Positions 46,092 to 54,826 of a stretch of DNA of 64,000 nt are shown one piece after another; the stretch's first letter is position 1; each line of letters opens with the position of its first letter. This stretch comes from Oxalobacteraceae bacterium OTU3CINTB1 (GTDB lineage Bacteria > Pseudomonadota > Gammaproteobacteria > Burkholderiales > Burkholderiaceae_D), in the NCBI GenBank assembly GCA_024123955.1, contig CP099652.1:1984001-2048000 (forward strand). Direction: 5' to 3'. The position numbers were made by a program, and so were the translations under genes. The notes beneath the pieces were generated by a model. The model was given only the letters and a program-made list of their open reading frames with translations. It was not told the DNA's origin and did no database searches.

Positions 46092-46164
46092 TCTTATTAA
46101 TAGCGGCCTCGGCCGGCTTTAGTCGGTCACGACTTCAGCCAAGCCGGGGCCCTGCCAACCAACC

Positions 46165-46788
46165 ATGAGTCAATTCTTCCAGGTCCATCCCGTCAACCCG
46201 CAAGCGCGCCTGATCAAGCAGGCGGCGCAGATTATCGACGGCGGCGGCATCGTTGCCGTGCCGACCGATTCCTGCTACGCGCTGGTCTGCCACCTGGACG
46301 ACAAGGGCGCCGTCGAGCGCCTTCGGCGCATCCGCGGCATCGACGAGAAGCACCATTTGACCCTGCTGTGCCGCGACCTGAGCGAGATCGGCGTCTACGC
46401 GCGCGTCGACAACCGCCAGTTCCGCCTGCTCAAGAGCGCCACGCCGGGGCCGTACACCTTCATCCTCGAGGCGACCAAGATCGTGCCGCGCCGGCTCAGC
46501 CATCCGTCCCGCAAGACCATCGGCCTGCGCGTGCCGGAGAACCCGATCGTGCTGGCGCTGCTGGAACAATTGCAGCAGCCGCTGCTGGGCACCACCCTGA
46601 TCATGCCGGGCGAGCAGGACGCGCTCAACGACGCCGACACCATCTGTGAGCGGCTGGGCAAGCAGATCGAGCTGGTCATCGACGGTGGCGCCTGCAGCAT
46701 GGAGCCGACCACCGTGATCGACCTGACCGGTCCCGACGCCGAGCTGGTACGCCAGGGCCGGGGCGACGCCGCCTTGTTCGGACTCTGA
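46165..46788 (+). CDS. Sua5/YciO/YrdC-family protein
   Basis: A 207-residue member of the YrdC-like RNA-binding fold, annotated in relatives as L-threonylcarbamoyladenylate synthase, the first step of the t6A37 tRNA modification. GGIVAVPTDSCYALVCHLDD, the KKHLTLLCRDL-like EKHHLTLLCRDLSEIG, and TPGPYTFILEATKIVPRRL are the recognisable segments. It is nearer the YciO subgroup than TsaC, so true t6A activity is uncertain. It precedes the site-2 protease gene by 83 bp. Confidence 0.88.
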   Translation: MSQFFQVHPVNPQARLIKQAAQIIDGGGIVAVPTDSCYALVCHLDDKGAVERLRRIRGIDEKHHLTLLCRDLSEIGVYARVDNRQFRLLKSATPGPYTFILEATKIVPRRLSHPSRKTIGLRVPENPIVLALLEQLQQPLLGTTLIMPGEQDALNDADTICERLGKQIELVIDGGACSMEPTTVIDLTGPDAELVRQGRGDAALFGL

Positions 46789-46871
46789 TTCTCCCTTTGC
46801 GACAAGGCAAGTGCGCCGGCCTTCGACGGCGCCCAAGATCACTTAGCAGCCTCTGGTAGAATCCCTCCATC

Positions 46872-47546
46872 ATGGATATAGATAGCATCGTCCAGACCAT
46901 CACGGTCTACGCCATTCCAGTTCTTTTTGCGATTTCCCTGCACGAAGCGGCACACGGCTATGTCGCCCGCTACTTCGGCGATCCCACCGCCGCCGATCAA
47001 GGCCGCCTGAGCATCAACCCGATGCGTCATATCGACCCGTTCGGCACGGTGCTGCTGCCGCTGGTCCTGAGCCTGCTGACCCTGCCGGCGCTGGGCTACG
47101 CCAAACCGGTGCCGGTCGATTACAACCGCCTGCGCAATCCGAAAAAGCAGATGGCCATCGTGGCGGCCGCCGGTCCCGGCGCCAACTTCGTCATGGGGCT
47201 GGGCTGGATGGTGCTGTGGGTGGTGCTGACGTTCGTGTTCCATGCCGACCAGGACGACTTCTTCATCCTGATGGCCAAGGCCGGTATCGGCGTCAACTCC
47301 GCCATGTTCGTGTTCAACCTGATTCCGCTGCCGCCGCTCGACGGCGGGCGCATCGTCACCGGCATCCTGCCGATGCCGCTGGCGCGCAAGTACGCCCAGA
47401 TCGAGCGCTACGGCGTCTACGTCTTCATCGGCCTGATCCTGATGATGCAGTTCGGCCTGCTGACCGGCTTCCTCATCAGCGGCATGCATCTGGTGCAGAC
47501 TGTTTTCCATTTGCTGGTGAAACCGCTGATCTTCCTTTTGGCTTAA
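46872..47546 (+). CDS. Site-2 protease family (M50) membrane metalloprotease
   Basis: A 224-residue integral-membrane peptidase of the M50 SREBP/S2P type. The zinc motif HEAAH is at 24-28 in the first helix, with the third ligand in NLIPLPPLDGGRI. Five to six transmembrane segments are apparent. It lacks the PDZ domain of RseP, so it belongs to the short S2P group of unknown substrate. TrpS follows 7 bp downstream, which is a frequent arrangement in betaproteobacteria. Confidence 0.93.
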   Translation: MDIDSIVQTITVYAIPVLFAISLHEAAHGYVARYFGDPTAADQGRLSINPMRHIDPFGTVLLPLVLSLLTLPALGYAKPVPVDYNRLRNPKKQMAIVAAAGPGANFVMGLGWMVLWVVLTFVFHADQDDFFILMAKAGIGVNSAMFVFNLIPLPPLDGGRIVTGILPMPLARKYAQIERYGVYVFIGLILMMQFGLLTGFLISGMHLVQTVFHLLVKPLIFLLA

Positions 47547-47553
47547 GCACACC

Positions 47554-48756
47554 ATGTACCCCGATCGTGTCGTCTCCGGCATGCGTCCGACCGGCTCCAT
47601 GCACCTGGGCCACTACCACGGCGCGCTGAAAAACTGGATCAAGCTGCAGGCCCAGCAGCCGTGCCTGTTCTTCGTGGCCGACTGGCACGCGCTGACCACG
47701 CACTACGACGACCCAAGCGTCATCGAGCGCAGCACCTGGGAGATGCTGATCGACTGGCTGGCAGCCGGCATCGATCCGTCGCAGACGACCTTGTTCATCC
47801 AGTCGCGCGTGCCGGAGCACGCCGAGCTGCACCTGCTGCTGTCGATGGCCACGCCGCTGGGCTGGCTGGAACGGGTGCCGACCTACAAGGACCAGATCGA
47901 CAACCTGGCCAACAAGGACCTGGCCACCTACGGCTTCCTCGGCTACCCGCTGCTGCAAGCGGCCGATGTGCTGATCTACCGCGCCAGCCTGGTGCCGGTG
48001 GGCGACGACCAGGTGCCGCATATCGAGATGATGCGCGAGATTGCGCGACGTTTTAATCACTTGTACGGCAAGGAAAAAGGCTTCGAGGAAAAGGCGGAAA
48101 AGGCCGTCAAGAAGCTGGGCAGCAAGCGCGCCAAGCTGTACTTGGAACTGCGCACCGAGTACCAGCAGGACGGCAAGGACGAGGCGCTGGAGCAGGCCAA
48201 GGCCATGCTCGACGACGCCCAGAACCTGTCGCTTGGCGACCGCGAGCGCCTGTTCGGCTATCTGGAGGGCAGCCGCAAACTGATCCTGGTCGAGCCGCAG
48301 GCGCGCCTGACCGCCGCTTCGCGCCTGCCGGGCCTGGACGGACGCAAAATGTCCAAGAGCTACGGCAACGCCATCGCGCTGCGCGAGGACAAGGACTCGG
48401 TCGCCAGGAAGATCCGCACCATGCCGACTGATCCGGCCCGCGTGCGCCGCACCGATCCGGGCGACCCGGCCCGTTGCCCGGTCTGGCAATTCCACCAGGT
48501 GTATTCCGACTCGCCGACCCAGGCCTGGGTGCAGCGTGGCTGCATGTCGGCCGGTATCGGCTGCATCGAGTGCAAACAACCCGTTATCGACGCCATCGTC
48601 AAGGAACAGGAACCGATGCACGAGCGGGCCCAGCAATATCTGGACGACCCGTCGCTGGTGCGCGCCATCGTCGCCGACGGCAACGACGCCGCCCGCCGCC
48701 TGGCGCAGGACACCATGCGCGATGTGCGCGAGGCCATGGGCCTGGCCTACACGTAG
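47554..48756 (+). CDS. trpS: Tryptophanyl-tRNA synthetase
   Basis: A 400-residue class I synthetase that charges tRNA-Trp. The HIGH-type motif is HLGH (17-20) in SMHLGHYHGALKNW, and the KMSKS motif is at 265-269 (GRKMSKSYGN). The chain is about 65 residues longer than the Escherichia coli enzyme (334), the long form found in many Betaproteobacteria, with inserted segments in the middle (about 170-250) and a Cys-rich IGCIECKQPVID loop near the end. The start is 7 bp after the site-2 protease gene. Confidence 0.97.
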   Translation: MYPDRVVSGMRPTGSMHLGHYHGALKNWIKLQAQQPCLFFVADWHALTTHYDDPSVIERSTWEMLIDWLAAGIDPSQTTLFIQSRVPEHAELHLLLSMATPLGWLERVPTYKDQIDNLANKDLATYGFLGYPLLQAADVLIYRASLVPVGDDQVPHIEMMREIARRFNHLYGKEKGFEEKAEKAVKKLGSKRAKLYLELRTEYQQDGKDEALEQAKAMLDDAQNLSLGDRERLFGYLEGSRKLILVEPQARLTAASRLPGLDGRKMSKSYGNAIALREDKDSVARKIRTMPTDPARVRRTDPGDPARCPVWQFHQVYSDSPTQAWVQRGCMSAGIGCIECKQPVIDAIVKEQEPMHERAQQYLDDPSLVRAIVADGNDAARRLAQDTMRDVREAMGLAYT

Positions 48757-48800
48757 CGCTGGAAACTTTGTAACCCTTCGTAAATTCCGGTAAAGACATC

Positions 48801-49349
48801 ATGAGCGATAACATCTCTTGCTGGGTGCGGCGCTACGCCCCCCTGATCCCTGGTGGCGAGGTGCTGGATCTGGCCTGCGGCAACGGCCGCCATACCCGCC
48901 ATCTGGCCTCGCTGGGCCACTCGGTGGTCGCGGTGGACCGCGATCCGGAGGCGCTGGCGCTGGCGGCCGGCCCCGACATCACCACGTCCAACATCGACCT
49001 GGAGGAGGCGGGCGCCGCGTGGCCATTCGGTCCCGCGCGATTTGCCGGCATTGTGGTCACAAACTACCTGCATCGCCCGCTAACGCCCGCGATGATCGCC
49101 AGCCTGGCGCCGGACGGCGTGTTGATCTACGAAACCTTCGCAGAGGGTAACGCGCAATTCGGCAAACCGTCGAACCCGGATTTCCTGCTCAAGCCGGGCG
49201 AACTGCTGGACTGGGCGCGCGACCACGGCCTGCGCGTGGTCGCGTTCGAGGATGGCGTGGTCGATGCGCCAAAAACTGCCATGGTGCAACGAATCTGCGC
49301 CGTGAAGCCTGATTTTCCGCGCGTGGCGGCCCTGTTGCCGCCATTTTGA
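48801..49349 (+). CDS. SAM-dependent methyltransferase (class I)
   Basis: A 182-residue Rossmann methyltransferase. The SAM-binding glycine motif is VLDLACGNGRHTRHLA, followed by VVAVDRDPEAL for motif II and IVVTNYLHRPL for motif IV. The C-terminal part has GVLIYETFAEGNAQFGKPSN and a terminal VQRICAVKP strand. It resembles TehB-like or small-molecule methyltransferases. Its substrate is unknown. It lies between trpS and dapA with 44- and 84-bp gaps. Confidence 0.88.
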   Translation: MSDNISCWVRRYAPLIPGGEVLDLACGNGRHTRHLASLGHSVVAVDRDPEALALAAGPDITTSNIDLEEAGAAWPFGPARFAGIVVTNYLHRPLTPAMIASLAPDGVLIYETFAEGNAQFGKPSNPDFLLKPGELLDWARDHGLRVVAFEDGVVDAPKTAMVQRICAVKPDFPRVAALLPPF

Positions 49350-49433
49350 AACCCGATTTGTCGCCCCGAATGCACCATAAGCGCGGCTCATCGTCTACAA
49401 TCGTCGTTTTAATACTTTATGCAGTGGTTTCCT

Positions 49434-50309
49434 ATGATTAAGGGCAGCATAGTAGCAATCGTCACTCCGATGCACCCGGACGGCAGTCTGGACTTCGAGG
49501 GCCTGAACCGCCTGATCGACTGGCACATCGCCGAAGGCACGGACAGCATCGTCATCGCCGGCACCACCGGCGAATCGGCCACCGTCAGTGTGGAAGAGCA
49601 CTGCGCCCTGATCAAGGCGACGGTCGCCCACGCCAAAGGCCGGATCCCGATCATCGCCGGCGCCGGCGCCAATTCGACCGCCGAAGCGATCAAGCTGACC
49701 CGTTTCGCCAAGGAAGCGGGCGCCGACGCCACGCTGCAAGTGGTTCCCTACTACAACCGCCCGACCCAGGAAGGCATGTTCCAGCACTTCAAGGCCATCG
49801 CCGAAGCGGTGGACCTGCCGGTAATCCTGTACAACGTGCCGGGCCGCACCGTCGCCGACATGAGCAACGAGACCATCCTGCGTCTGGCGGCCGTGCCCGG
49901 CATCGTCGGCGTTAAGGATGCGACCGGCAACATCGGCCGCGGCTACGACTTGCTGCGCCTGGCGCCGAAGTCGTTTGCCGTCTACTCCGGCGACGATCCG
50001 ACCGCGATGGCGCTGATCCTCGGCGGCGGCGCCGGCAATATCTCCGTCACCGCCAACGTCATGCCGCGCGCGATGGCCGAGATGTGCGCGGCCGCGCTGG
50101 CCGGCGACATCCCGAAGGCGGTGGCGTTGAACAATCAAATGTTCCCGCTGCACCAGAAGCTGTTCATCGAGCCGAACCCGGTGCCGGTCAAGTGGGCGTT
50201 GGCGGAAATGGGCAAGATGCCGGCTGGCATACGCCTGCCGCTGGTGCCGCTGGGCGCCGATTGCCACGACGCGGTACGCGCGGCCCTGCGAGAGGCCGGC
50301 GTACTGTAA
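49434..50309 (+). CDS. dapA: 4-hydroxy-tetrahydrodipicolinate synthase
   Basis: A 291-residue DapA, which condenses pyruvate with aspartate semialdehyde for lysine and diaminopimelate. Motifs are [20 protein letters not shown] (quoted in part), [15 protein letters not shown], the catalytic Tyr in [16 protein letters not shown], and the Schiff-base Lys in [11 protein letters not shown]. The ATG at 49434 is chosen because the in-frame ATG at 49419 would add five residues not usual in the family. bamC follows 121 bp downstream, as in many Gram-negatives. Confidence 0.97.
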   Translation: MIKGSIVAIVTPMHPDGSLDFEGLNRLIDWHIAEGTDSIVIAGTTGESATVSVEEHCALIKATVAHAKGRIPIIAGAGANSTAEAIKLTRFAKEAGADATLQVVPYYNRPTQEGMFQHFKAIAEAVDLPVILYNVPGRTVADMSNETILRLAAVPGIVGVKDATGNIGRGYDLLRLAPKSFAVYSGDDPTAMALILGGGAGNISVTANVMPRAMAEMCAAALAGDIPKAVALNNQMFPLHQKLFIEPNPVPVKWALAEMGKMPAGIRLPLVPLGADCHDAVRAALREAGVL

Positions 50310-50430
50310 AACCCCGGCAGGCATGCGCGCGCCCGCGATGTTGCACGGGCGCGGCGGCTGCCTGAGCAACAAGCCCCGACTCGATCGGATCATATTTTGC
50401 TGCACTCCAGCTTCTTATAACAGTAACGAC

Positions 50431-51621
50431 ATGACTATTCGCAAGACAGCTTCTATTTCCTCGCAGCGCGTGCTGGTACTGGGCGCATTGATGGCCAGTT
50501 TGACCGGTTGCGGCATGATCAGCTCCGTCATCGGCAACGACAAGGTGGACTACAAGTCCGCCAAAAAGGCCAGCACCCTGGACGTGCCGCCGGATCTGAC
50601 GCAATTGCAGAAGGATAACCGCTACTCGCTGCCGGACTCGAACAACGGCGTCGCCACCGCCTCCGGCTACAACGCCGCCAAGGGCGCGGCCGCCGCCGCC
50701 GGTGTCGGTCCTGGCGTGGTCGTGCCGGGCCAGCCGCTCGCCGGCACCGTGGTGCCGACCAGCGTCAACGATATCAAGGTCGAGCGCGACGGCAACCAGC
50801 GCTGGCTGGTGATCAAGCAGACGCCGGAACAATTGTGGCCGCAGCTGAAGAAGTTCTGGGAGGATTCGGGCTTCACCCTGGCGCAGGAACTGCCGACCGC
50901 CGGCATCATGGAAACGGAATGGAACGAAAACCGCGCCAAGATTCCGCAGGATTTCATCCGTAACACCATCGGCAAGGTCTTCGATTCGGTCTATTCGAGC
51001 GGCGAGCGCGACAAGTTCCGCACCCGCATCGAGCGCCGCGCCGACGGCGCCAGCGAGATCTACATCAGCCATCGCGGCGCCCAGGAAGTAGTCACCGGCG
51101 CCCAGAAGGAAAGCACGATGTGGACCCCGCGTCCGAACGATCCGGGCCTGGAAGCCGAATTCTTGGCGCGCATGATGAACAAGCTGGGCAACGGCGGCGA
51201 AGACACCTCGCCGGCCAAGACCGCCGTCGAATCGGCCATCGTCCAACCGCAGCACGCGTCGCTGGTCGGCACCGGCGCCGACCGTGCCGTGCAGGTGGAC
51301 GAGGGCTTCGACCGCGCCTGGCGCCGGGTCGGCCTGGCGCTCGACCGCGCCGGCTTCACCGTCGAGGACCGCGACCGTACCAGCGGCACCTACTTCGTCC
51401 GCTACATCGACGACGCGACCGAAACCAAAGGCTTCTTCAGCAAGCTGTTCAGCTGGGGTTCGTCGTCGGAAGCCGATAAGGAAGCGCAACGCTATCGCAT
51501 CTCGGTCAAGGCGGGCGCGGGCAACAGCAGCACCGTCACCGTGATGAACAATGCCGGCAAACCGGAAACGGGCCCGGTCGGCGATAAGATCCTGAACCTG
51601 CTGCACGAGCAATTGAAATAA
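50431..51621 (+). CDS. bamC: Outer-membrane assembly lipoprotein BamC
   Basis: A 396-residue BamC, part of the beta-barrel assembly machine. The lipobox is SLTGCGM (Cys about 27). The unstructured N-terminal region carries KVDYKSAKKASTLDVPPDLTQ, the conserved segment that binds BamD. Two helix-grip domains follow (about 140-260 and 280-395), with WLVIKQTPEQLWPQLKKFWE and VDEGFDRAWRRVGLALDRAG as matching starts. Length is above the Escherichia coli protein (344), due to an insert rich in Gly and Ala. The dapA-bamC order supports the call. Confidence 0.95.
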   Translation: MTIRKTASISSQRVLVLGALMASLTGCGMISSVIGNDKVDYKSAKKASTLDVPPDLTQLQKDNRYSLPDSNNGVATASGYNAAKGAAAAAGVGPGVVVPGQPLAGTVVPTSVNDIKVERDGNQRWLVIKQTPEQLWPQLKKFWEDSGFTLAQELPTAGIMETEWNENRAKIPQDFIRNTIGKVFDSVYSSGERDKFRTRIERRADGASEIYISHRGAQEVVTGAQKESTMWTPRPNDPGLEAEFLARMMNKLGNGGEDTSPAKTAVESAIVQPQHASLVGTGADRAVQVDEGFDRAWRRVGLALDRAGFTVEDRDRTSGTYFVRYIDDATETKGFFSKLFSWGSSSEADKEAQRYRISVKAGAGNSSTVTVMNNAGKPETGPVGDKILNLLHEQLK

Positions 51622-51688
51622 GCTGCGATGGCAGTGGCGGCGCCGGATTGGCGCCGCCGTCTGAATATCCCGGAGAATATCCGGGCAT

Positions 51689-51719
51689 AAAAAAACCGGT
51701 GCCACGCGCCGGTTTTTTT
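51689..51719. terminator. Bidirectional Rho-independent terminator after bamC
   Basis: AAAAAAACCGG, a 9-base loop and CCGGTTTTTTT form an 11-bp hairpin with A and T runs on both sides. It can stop bamC transcription on the plus strand. A second small hairpin (CCCGGA-GAATA-TCCGGG, 51670-51686) lies just ahead. Confidence 0.88.
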
Positions 51720-51774
51720 ATATCTGCGGATAAATGGAGATTTCCATTGGACGCCAAAGCTTCAGGCGAAAAAA

Positions 51775-51805
51775 AACCCGCCGGCGCCAAAAGCGCTGGC
51801 GGGTT
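51775..51805 (-). terminator. Terminator of the small lipoprotein gene
   Basis: A 13-bp stem with one G-U pair (AACCCGCCGGCGC with GCGCTGGCGGGTT) and CAAAA loop. Read on the minus strand it is followed by a run of eight or nine T, so it is a strong terminator 12 bp after the stop of the gene at 51818. Confidence 0.9.
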
Positions 51806-51817
51806 CTTCCTTACTGA

Positions 51818-52066
51818 TTACTTCGAAGCAGCAGGTGCCGAAGCAGCTGGAGCAGCAGCGTCAGCAGCAGGAGCGGCTGGAGCAGTTGCGTCAGCAGCAG
51901 GAGCGGCTGGAGCGGCAGCGTCAGCGGCTGGAGCAGCTGGAGCAGCAGCTGGAGCAGCTTCTGGAGCCACTACTGGTGCTGGGGTAACGGTGGTTTCTTC
52001 TTTTTTCGAGCAAGCGGTCAGAGCAGCAACGGCCAGCAGGGAAACGATCAGCAGGGATTTTTTCAT
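51818..52066 (-). CDS. Small Ala/Pro-rich repeat lipoprotein
   Basis: An 82-residue lipoprotein. The signal MKKSLLIVSLLAVAALTAC is a canonical lipobox signal (Cys19), followed by SKKEETTVTPAPVV and then about 50 residues of Ala/Pro/Asp repeats (APAAPAADA units), with no folded domain visible. A strong dedicated terminator and a palindrome upstream show it is a real, separately transcribed gene. The flexible tail might span periplasm or bind cell wall. On the opposite strand a longer frame exists but is a shadow. Confidence 0.85.
   Translation of the reverse strand: MKKSLLIVSLLAVAALTACSKKEETTVTPAPVVAPEAAPAAAPAAPAADAAAPAAPAADATAPAAPAADAAAPAASAPAASK
51858..51947 (-). repeat. Three-copy 30-bp tandem repeat in the lipoprotein gene
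   Basis: Three 30-bp units start GCGTCAGCAGCAGGAGCGG (units 1 and 2) and GCGTCAGCGGCTGG (unit 3) on the plus strand. They encode ten-residue Ala/Pro/Asp blocks in frame, so slippage would change tail length only. Confidence 0.85.
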
Positions 52067-52356
52067 GAATTTTCCTTAGTAAATACAAAATTGAACACAG
52101 TGTTGCGATTAATAATTACCGGTAATTATCGCTCATTAGGTCGTCTTCGAAGGCTTTTCGTACCTGACATGGTGCCTGCCAGACAACGGAAACTTCCTAA
52201 CCGAATATTATAGCGATTTTTACTGCGTCGCAATAGGACAAAGAGCCGTTCTCACAACTATTTTGCGGTATCGCAACATTTCGCTTTCGACTTCAGTTTA
52301 GGGAAGCCGGCCACTACCGGAGTTCGCTTCGAACACCGCATTTTACCCCTAACCGC
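52067..52356. other. 290-bp AT-richer intergenic region
   Basis: No gene is visible. It is less GC-rich than the surroundings and lies between the start of the lipoprotein gene (minus strand) and the end of the PLD-like gene (minus strand). It contains the 18-bp palindrome at 52112-52129 and TATTATAG near 52206. It most likely holds the lipoprotein promoter. Confidence 0.5.
52112..52129. promoter_or_regulatory. 18-bp perfect palindrome upstream of the small lipoprotein
   Basis: ATAATTACCGGTAATTAT is self-complementary over all 18 bases and lies 46 bp ahead of the lipoprotein ATG on the minus strand. It looks like a dimeric-regulator operator. The related ATTACCGGCGGTAAT occurs before htpX. 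Confidence 0.6.
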
Positions 52357-52833
52357 TCAGAGTCCTGTTGAGTTTGCAAACATTCCGGGTCCTGATTCGT
52401 CCCAAATTGTAAGGAAACGTTCCAAAGGGGTCTTTATATCGGTTGGACCATCGAAAACTGCTTCACCACGGAAATGGTCTGAATGGAAACGCCGGACGAT
52501 ATGGATCTCGTCGGCAATACAGAACGAGTCGGTTAGTTGCCACAGCGACTGACTGGTGCGCCGAATCTCAATCGCATGGCCGTAATCCTTAACCAAACGC
52601 AAGAAACGCGGGGCGTCCCGCTCGATCACGCGGCCGTCGTGGGCGACCAGTTGCAGGCGGCCGCCACCCTTTAAAAAGCGGCGCAGCACCGCATCGGTGG
52701 CGCTGCCGCCCAGGTTCCAGATGGCGAAATCGGGATCGAACAGCCGCAGCGTGTGCTCGGCGCGGGCCAGGCAGGTGTCCAACTGCTCGACAAACCCGCC
52801 TTTCGTCGTAAAGGTAACTATTTGCCTTTCCAT
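52357..52833 (-). CDS. Phospholipase D-like domain protein (DUF7931-like)
   Basis: A 158-residue protein with a PLD-like beta strand pattern: TKGGFVEQLDTCLARAEHTLRLFDPDFAI (quoted as LRLFDPDFAIWNL), FLKGGGRLQLVAHDG, and SFCIADEIHIVRRFHSDHFRG. No full HxKxxxxD motif is present, so catalysis is doubtful. It follows the ribosomal oxygenase gene by 19 bp on the same strand, a pairing seen in related bacteria. Function unknown. Confidence 0.75.
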   Translation of the reverse strand: MERQIVTFTTKGGFVEQLDTCLARAEHTLRLFDPDFAIWNLGGSATDAVLRRFLKGGGRLQLVAHDGRVIERDAPRFLRLVKDYGHAIEIRRTSQSLWQLTDSFCIADEIHIVRRFHSDHFRGEAVFDGPTDIKTPLERFLTIWDESGPGMFANSTGL

Positions 52834-52852
52834 CGCGCCTCCGCCTGATTGA

Positions 52853-53974
52853 TCAGCCTAGTTCGATCCAGCCGTCCTGATACCACGTGTACAGCGCGTC
52901 CATCACATCGTCGGATGCCGTCGCCAGCTCGGCGCCGGTCAGCGCGCGGTTGTTGGCGAGTAATTCCAGCGCCACCTTGTCGGCGCGGCCGACGCCGAAC
53001 GATTCGCCATTGATGAACACGTGCTTGCCGCGATACAGCATCTGCGTCTTGCGCGACAGCGACAACCCCTTTTTCGCCGCCGCCTCGCCGAACTTGCCGA
53101 ACGTCAGCGGTTTGGCCGGTCCGGTGAAGAACACGTTGTGCTTGGGCTCGGACATATATTCGCCCAGGAAGATCGTCACGTCCTCTTCGGTGAAGCGGAC
53201 CTTGTTGATTTCCTCGGTGATCGTATCCAGCATGTGGCGCGGGATCTCGGCCGGCTTGGCGGTCGCCTCCAGCTCCGGATCGGCGTAGCGGCCCGGCAGG
53301 TCGATCGAATCGGCCATGAATTGCAGGAACGCCTCGCCCAGCTCCTGGTAGGACGGCGAGCGGAAGCCGATCGAATAGGTCTGGCAATCGCCGATGGCCA
53401 CGCCGTCGTGCGCGTAGTGCGGCGGCAGGTACAGCATGTCGCCCGGATTGAGGACGAACTCCTCGTTCGGCTTGAAGTTGGCCAGGATCTTGAGCGGCAG
53501 GCCCTCGACCAGGCTCAGGTCCTTCTGCGGGCCGATGCGCCAGCGGCGCTGTCCCTGCGCCTGCAGCAGGAACACGTCGTAGGAATCGAAGTGCGGACCG
53601 ACGCCGCCGCCGTCGGTGGCGAAGCTGACCATCAGGTCGTCGAGGCGGGCATCGGGAATGAAGCGGAACTGGCGCAGTAGGTCGTCGGCCTTGGCGTCGA
53701 ACAGGTTGACGCCCTGGACCAGCAGGGTCCATTCCTTTTGCGTCAGCGGCGGCAGGTTTTCCAGCGGGCCGTGCTGCATCGACCATTCGCCGTCGACGGC
53801 CGCGATCAGGCGCGATTCGGCGTGGTTGGTCGAGGCCAGCTTGGTCAGTGCATCCAGGCTCAGCAGTGGCTTGAAGCCGGGGATGGCGTTACGGATCAGG
53901 AGTGGCTTTTTGTGCCAGTAGTCGCGCAGAAACTGCGCCGGCGTGATGTCGCCGAGGAGCGGTAATTTTTTCAT
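52853..53974 (-). CDS. roxA: Ribosomal protein uL16 arginine 3-hydroxylase (YcfD/RoxA type)
   Basis: A 373-residue JmjC/cupin 2-oxoglutarate and iron oxygenase. The first iron-binding motif is HxD in VGPHFDSYDVFLLQ, the substrate region has MLYLPPHYAHDGVAIGDC with the distal His, and the C-terminal dimerisation/winged-helix part runs from about 230. Family members hydroxylate an arginine of ribosomal protein uL16. Length matches Escherichia coli YcfD (373). It is co-directional with the PLD-like gene. Confidence 0.92.
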   Translation of the reverse strand: MKKLPLLGDITPAQFLRDYWHKKPLLIRNAIPGFKPLLSLDALTKLASTNHAESRLIAAVDGEWSMQHGPLENLPPLTQKEWTLLVQGVNLFDAKADDLLRQFRFIPDARLDDLMVSFATDGGGVGPHFDSYDVFLLQAQGQRRWRIGPQKDLSLVEGLPLKILANFKPNEEFVLNPGDMLYLPPHYAHDGVAIGDCQTYSIGFRSPSYQELGEAFLQFMADSIDLPGRYADPELEATAKPAEIPRHMLDTITEEINKVRFTEEDVTIFLGEYMSEPKHNVFFTGPAKPLTFGKFGEAAAKKGLSLSRKTQMLYRGKHVFINGESFGVGRADKVALELLANNRALTGAELATASDDVMDALYTWYQDGWIELG

Positions 53975-53985
53975 ACCGCATTATA

Positions 53986-54053
53986 AACCCGCACCCCAAT
54001 CAGAGGGGTCGGACCCGATGGGTCCGACCCCGGCGGTCCGCGCCGTGCGGGTT
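53986..54053. repeat. Palindromic repeat, AACCCGCA/GGGGTCGGACCC type
   Basis: The inner palindrome GGGGTCGGACCC-GAT-GGGTCCGACCCC (54005-54031) lies within outer arms AACCCGCA and TGCGGGTT, the same outer arms as the element at 40399. It fills most of the gap between the roxA start and the permease gene end. Confidence 0.9.
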
Positions 54054-54064
54054 GACGTGTGCGT

Positions 54065-54823
54065 TCAGCGTGTGTGCAACCAACGCGCATGCAGCCAGCG
54101 CGCCAGATAATCGAGCGCGAACCCCAGCACGCCGATCAGCACGATCGCCGCCATCAGTTCGTTGTAAGCCAAGCGGTCGCGCGCATCGAGTATGAAATAC
54201 CCCAATCCCGCCGACACCCCCAGCATCTCCGCCGGCACCAGCACGATCCAGATAATGCCGATCGCCAGCCGCACGCCGGTCAGGATATCGGCCGTGATCC
54301 CCGGCAGCACCACCCGCAGCACGGTCTCCGTCCTGGTGGCCGATAAACTGCGCGCCAGCAGCAGCCAGTTCGGATCGAGCCGCGCCACGCCGGTGGCGGT
54401 GTTGAGCAAAATCGGCCAGACGGCGGCGAACGCCAGCAAAAAATACACCGGCGCGTCGCCGACGCCGAGCGTCATCACCGCCAGCGGCATCCACGACAGC
54501 GGCGACACCATGCGCAGCAGCTGGAACAGCGGCATGGCCGCCGCCGCGAAGCGCCGCGAACTGCCGACCAACACCCCAAGCGGCACGCCGATCAGCACCG
54601 CCGCCCCCAGGCCGTAACCGACCCGGCGCAAACTGAGGCCGATGTCGCGCCAGATGTCCGGCCCTTGCAGCAGTTGCAGCAGCGCGCGACCGGCTTCCAG
54701 CGGCGCGAAGGCCGACGCGATCGGCGTATCCTTTTCCAGCGCGACCACGCCGGCGTGCCACAGCACCAGCGCGACCGCGAAACCGAGCAGCGGCGAGCCG
54801 ACGCGATTCACCAGATTCCCCAT
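54065..54823 (-). CDS. ABC transporter permease (nitrate/sulfonate/taurine type)
   Basis: A 252-residue inner-membrane permease with about six transmembrane helices (VGSPLLGFAVALVLWHAGVV first). The EAA-like loop is in ATRTETVLRVVLPGITADILTG, quoted here as LRVVLPGITADIL. It belongs to the SsuC/TauC/NrtB group and is the last gene of the operon, starting 3 bp after the binding-protein gene. Together with the ATPase and binding protein it would import a small organic or inorganic anion. Substrate unknown. Confidence 0.93.
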   Translation of the reverse strand: MGNLVNRVGSPLLGFAVALVLWHAGVVALEKDTPIASAFAPLEAGRALLQLLQGPDIWRDIGLSLRRVGYGLGAAVLIGVPLGVLVGSSRRFAAAAMPLFQLLRMVSPLSWMPLAVMTLGVGDAPVYFLLAFAAVWPILLNTATGVARLDPNWLLLARSLSATRTETVLRVVLPGITADILTGVRLAIGIIWIVLVPAEMLGVSAGLGYFILDARDRLAYNELMAAIVLIGVLGFALDYLARWLHARWLHTR

Positions 54824-54826
54824 CCG

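Noticed and set aside
51648..52079. A plus-strand frame with Ala/Gly repeats over the small lipoprotein
   Set aside because: The minus-strand gene has a clean lipoprotein signal and its own terminator. The plus frame also runs through the bamC terminator region and a palindrome.
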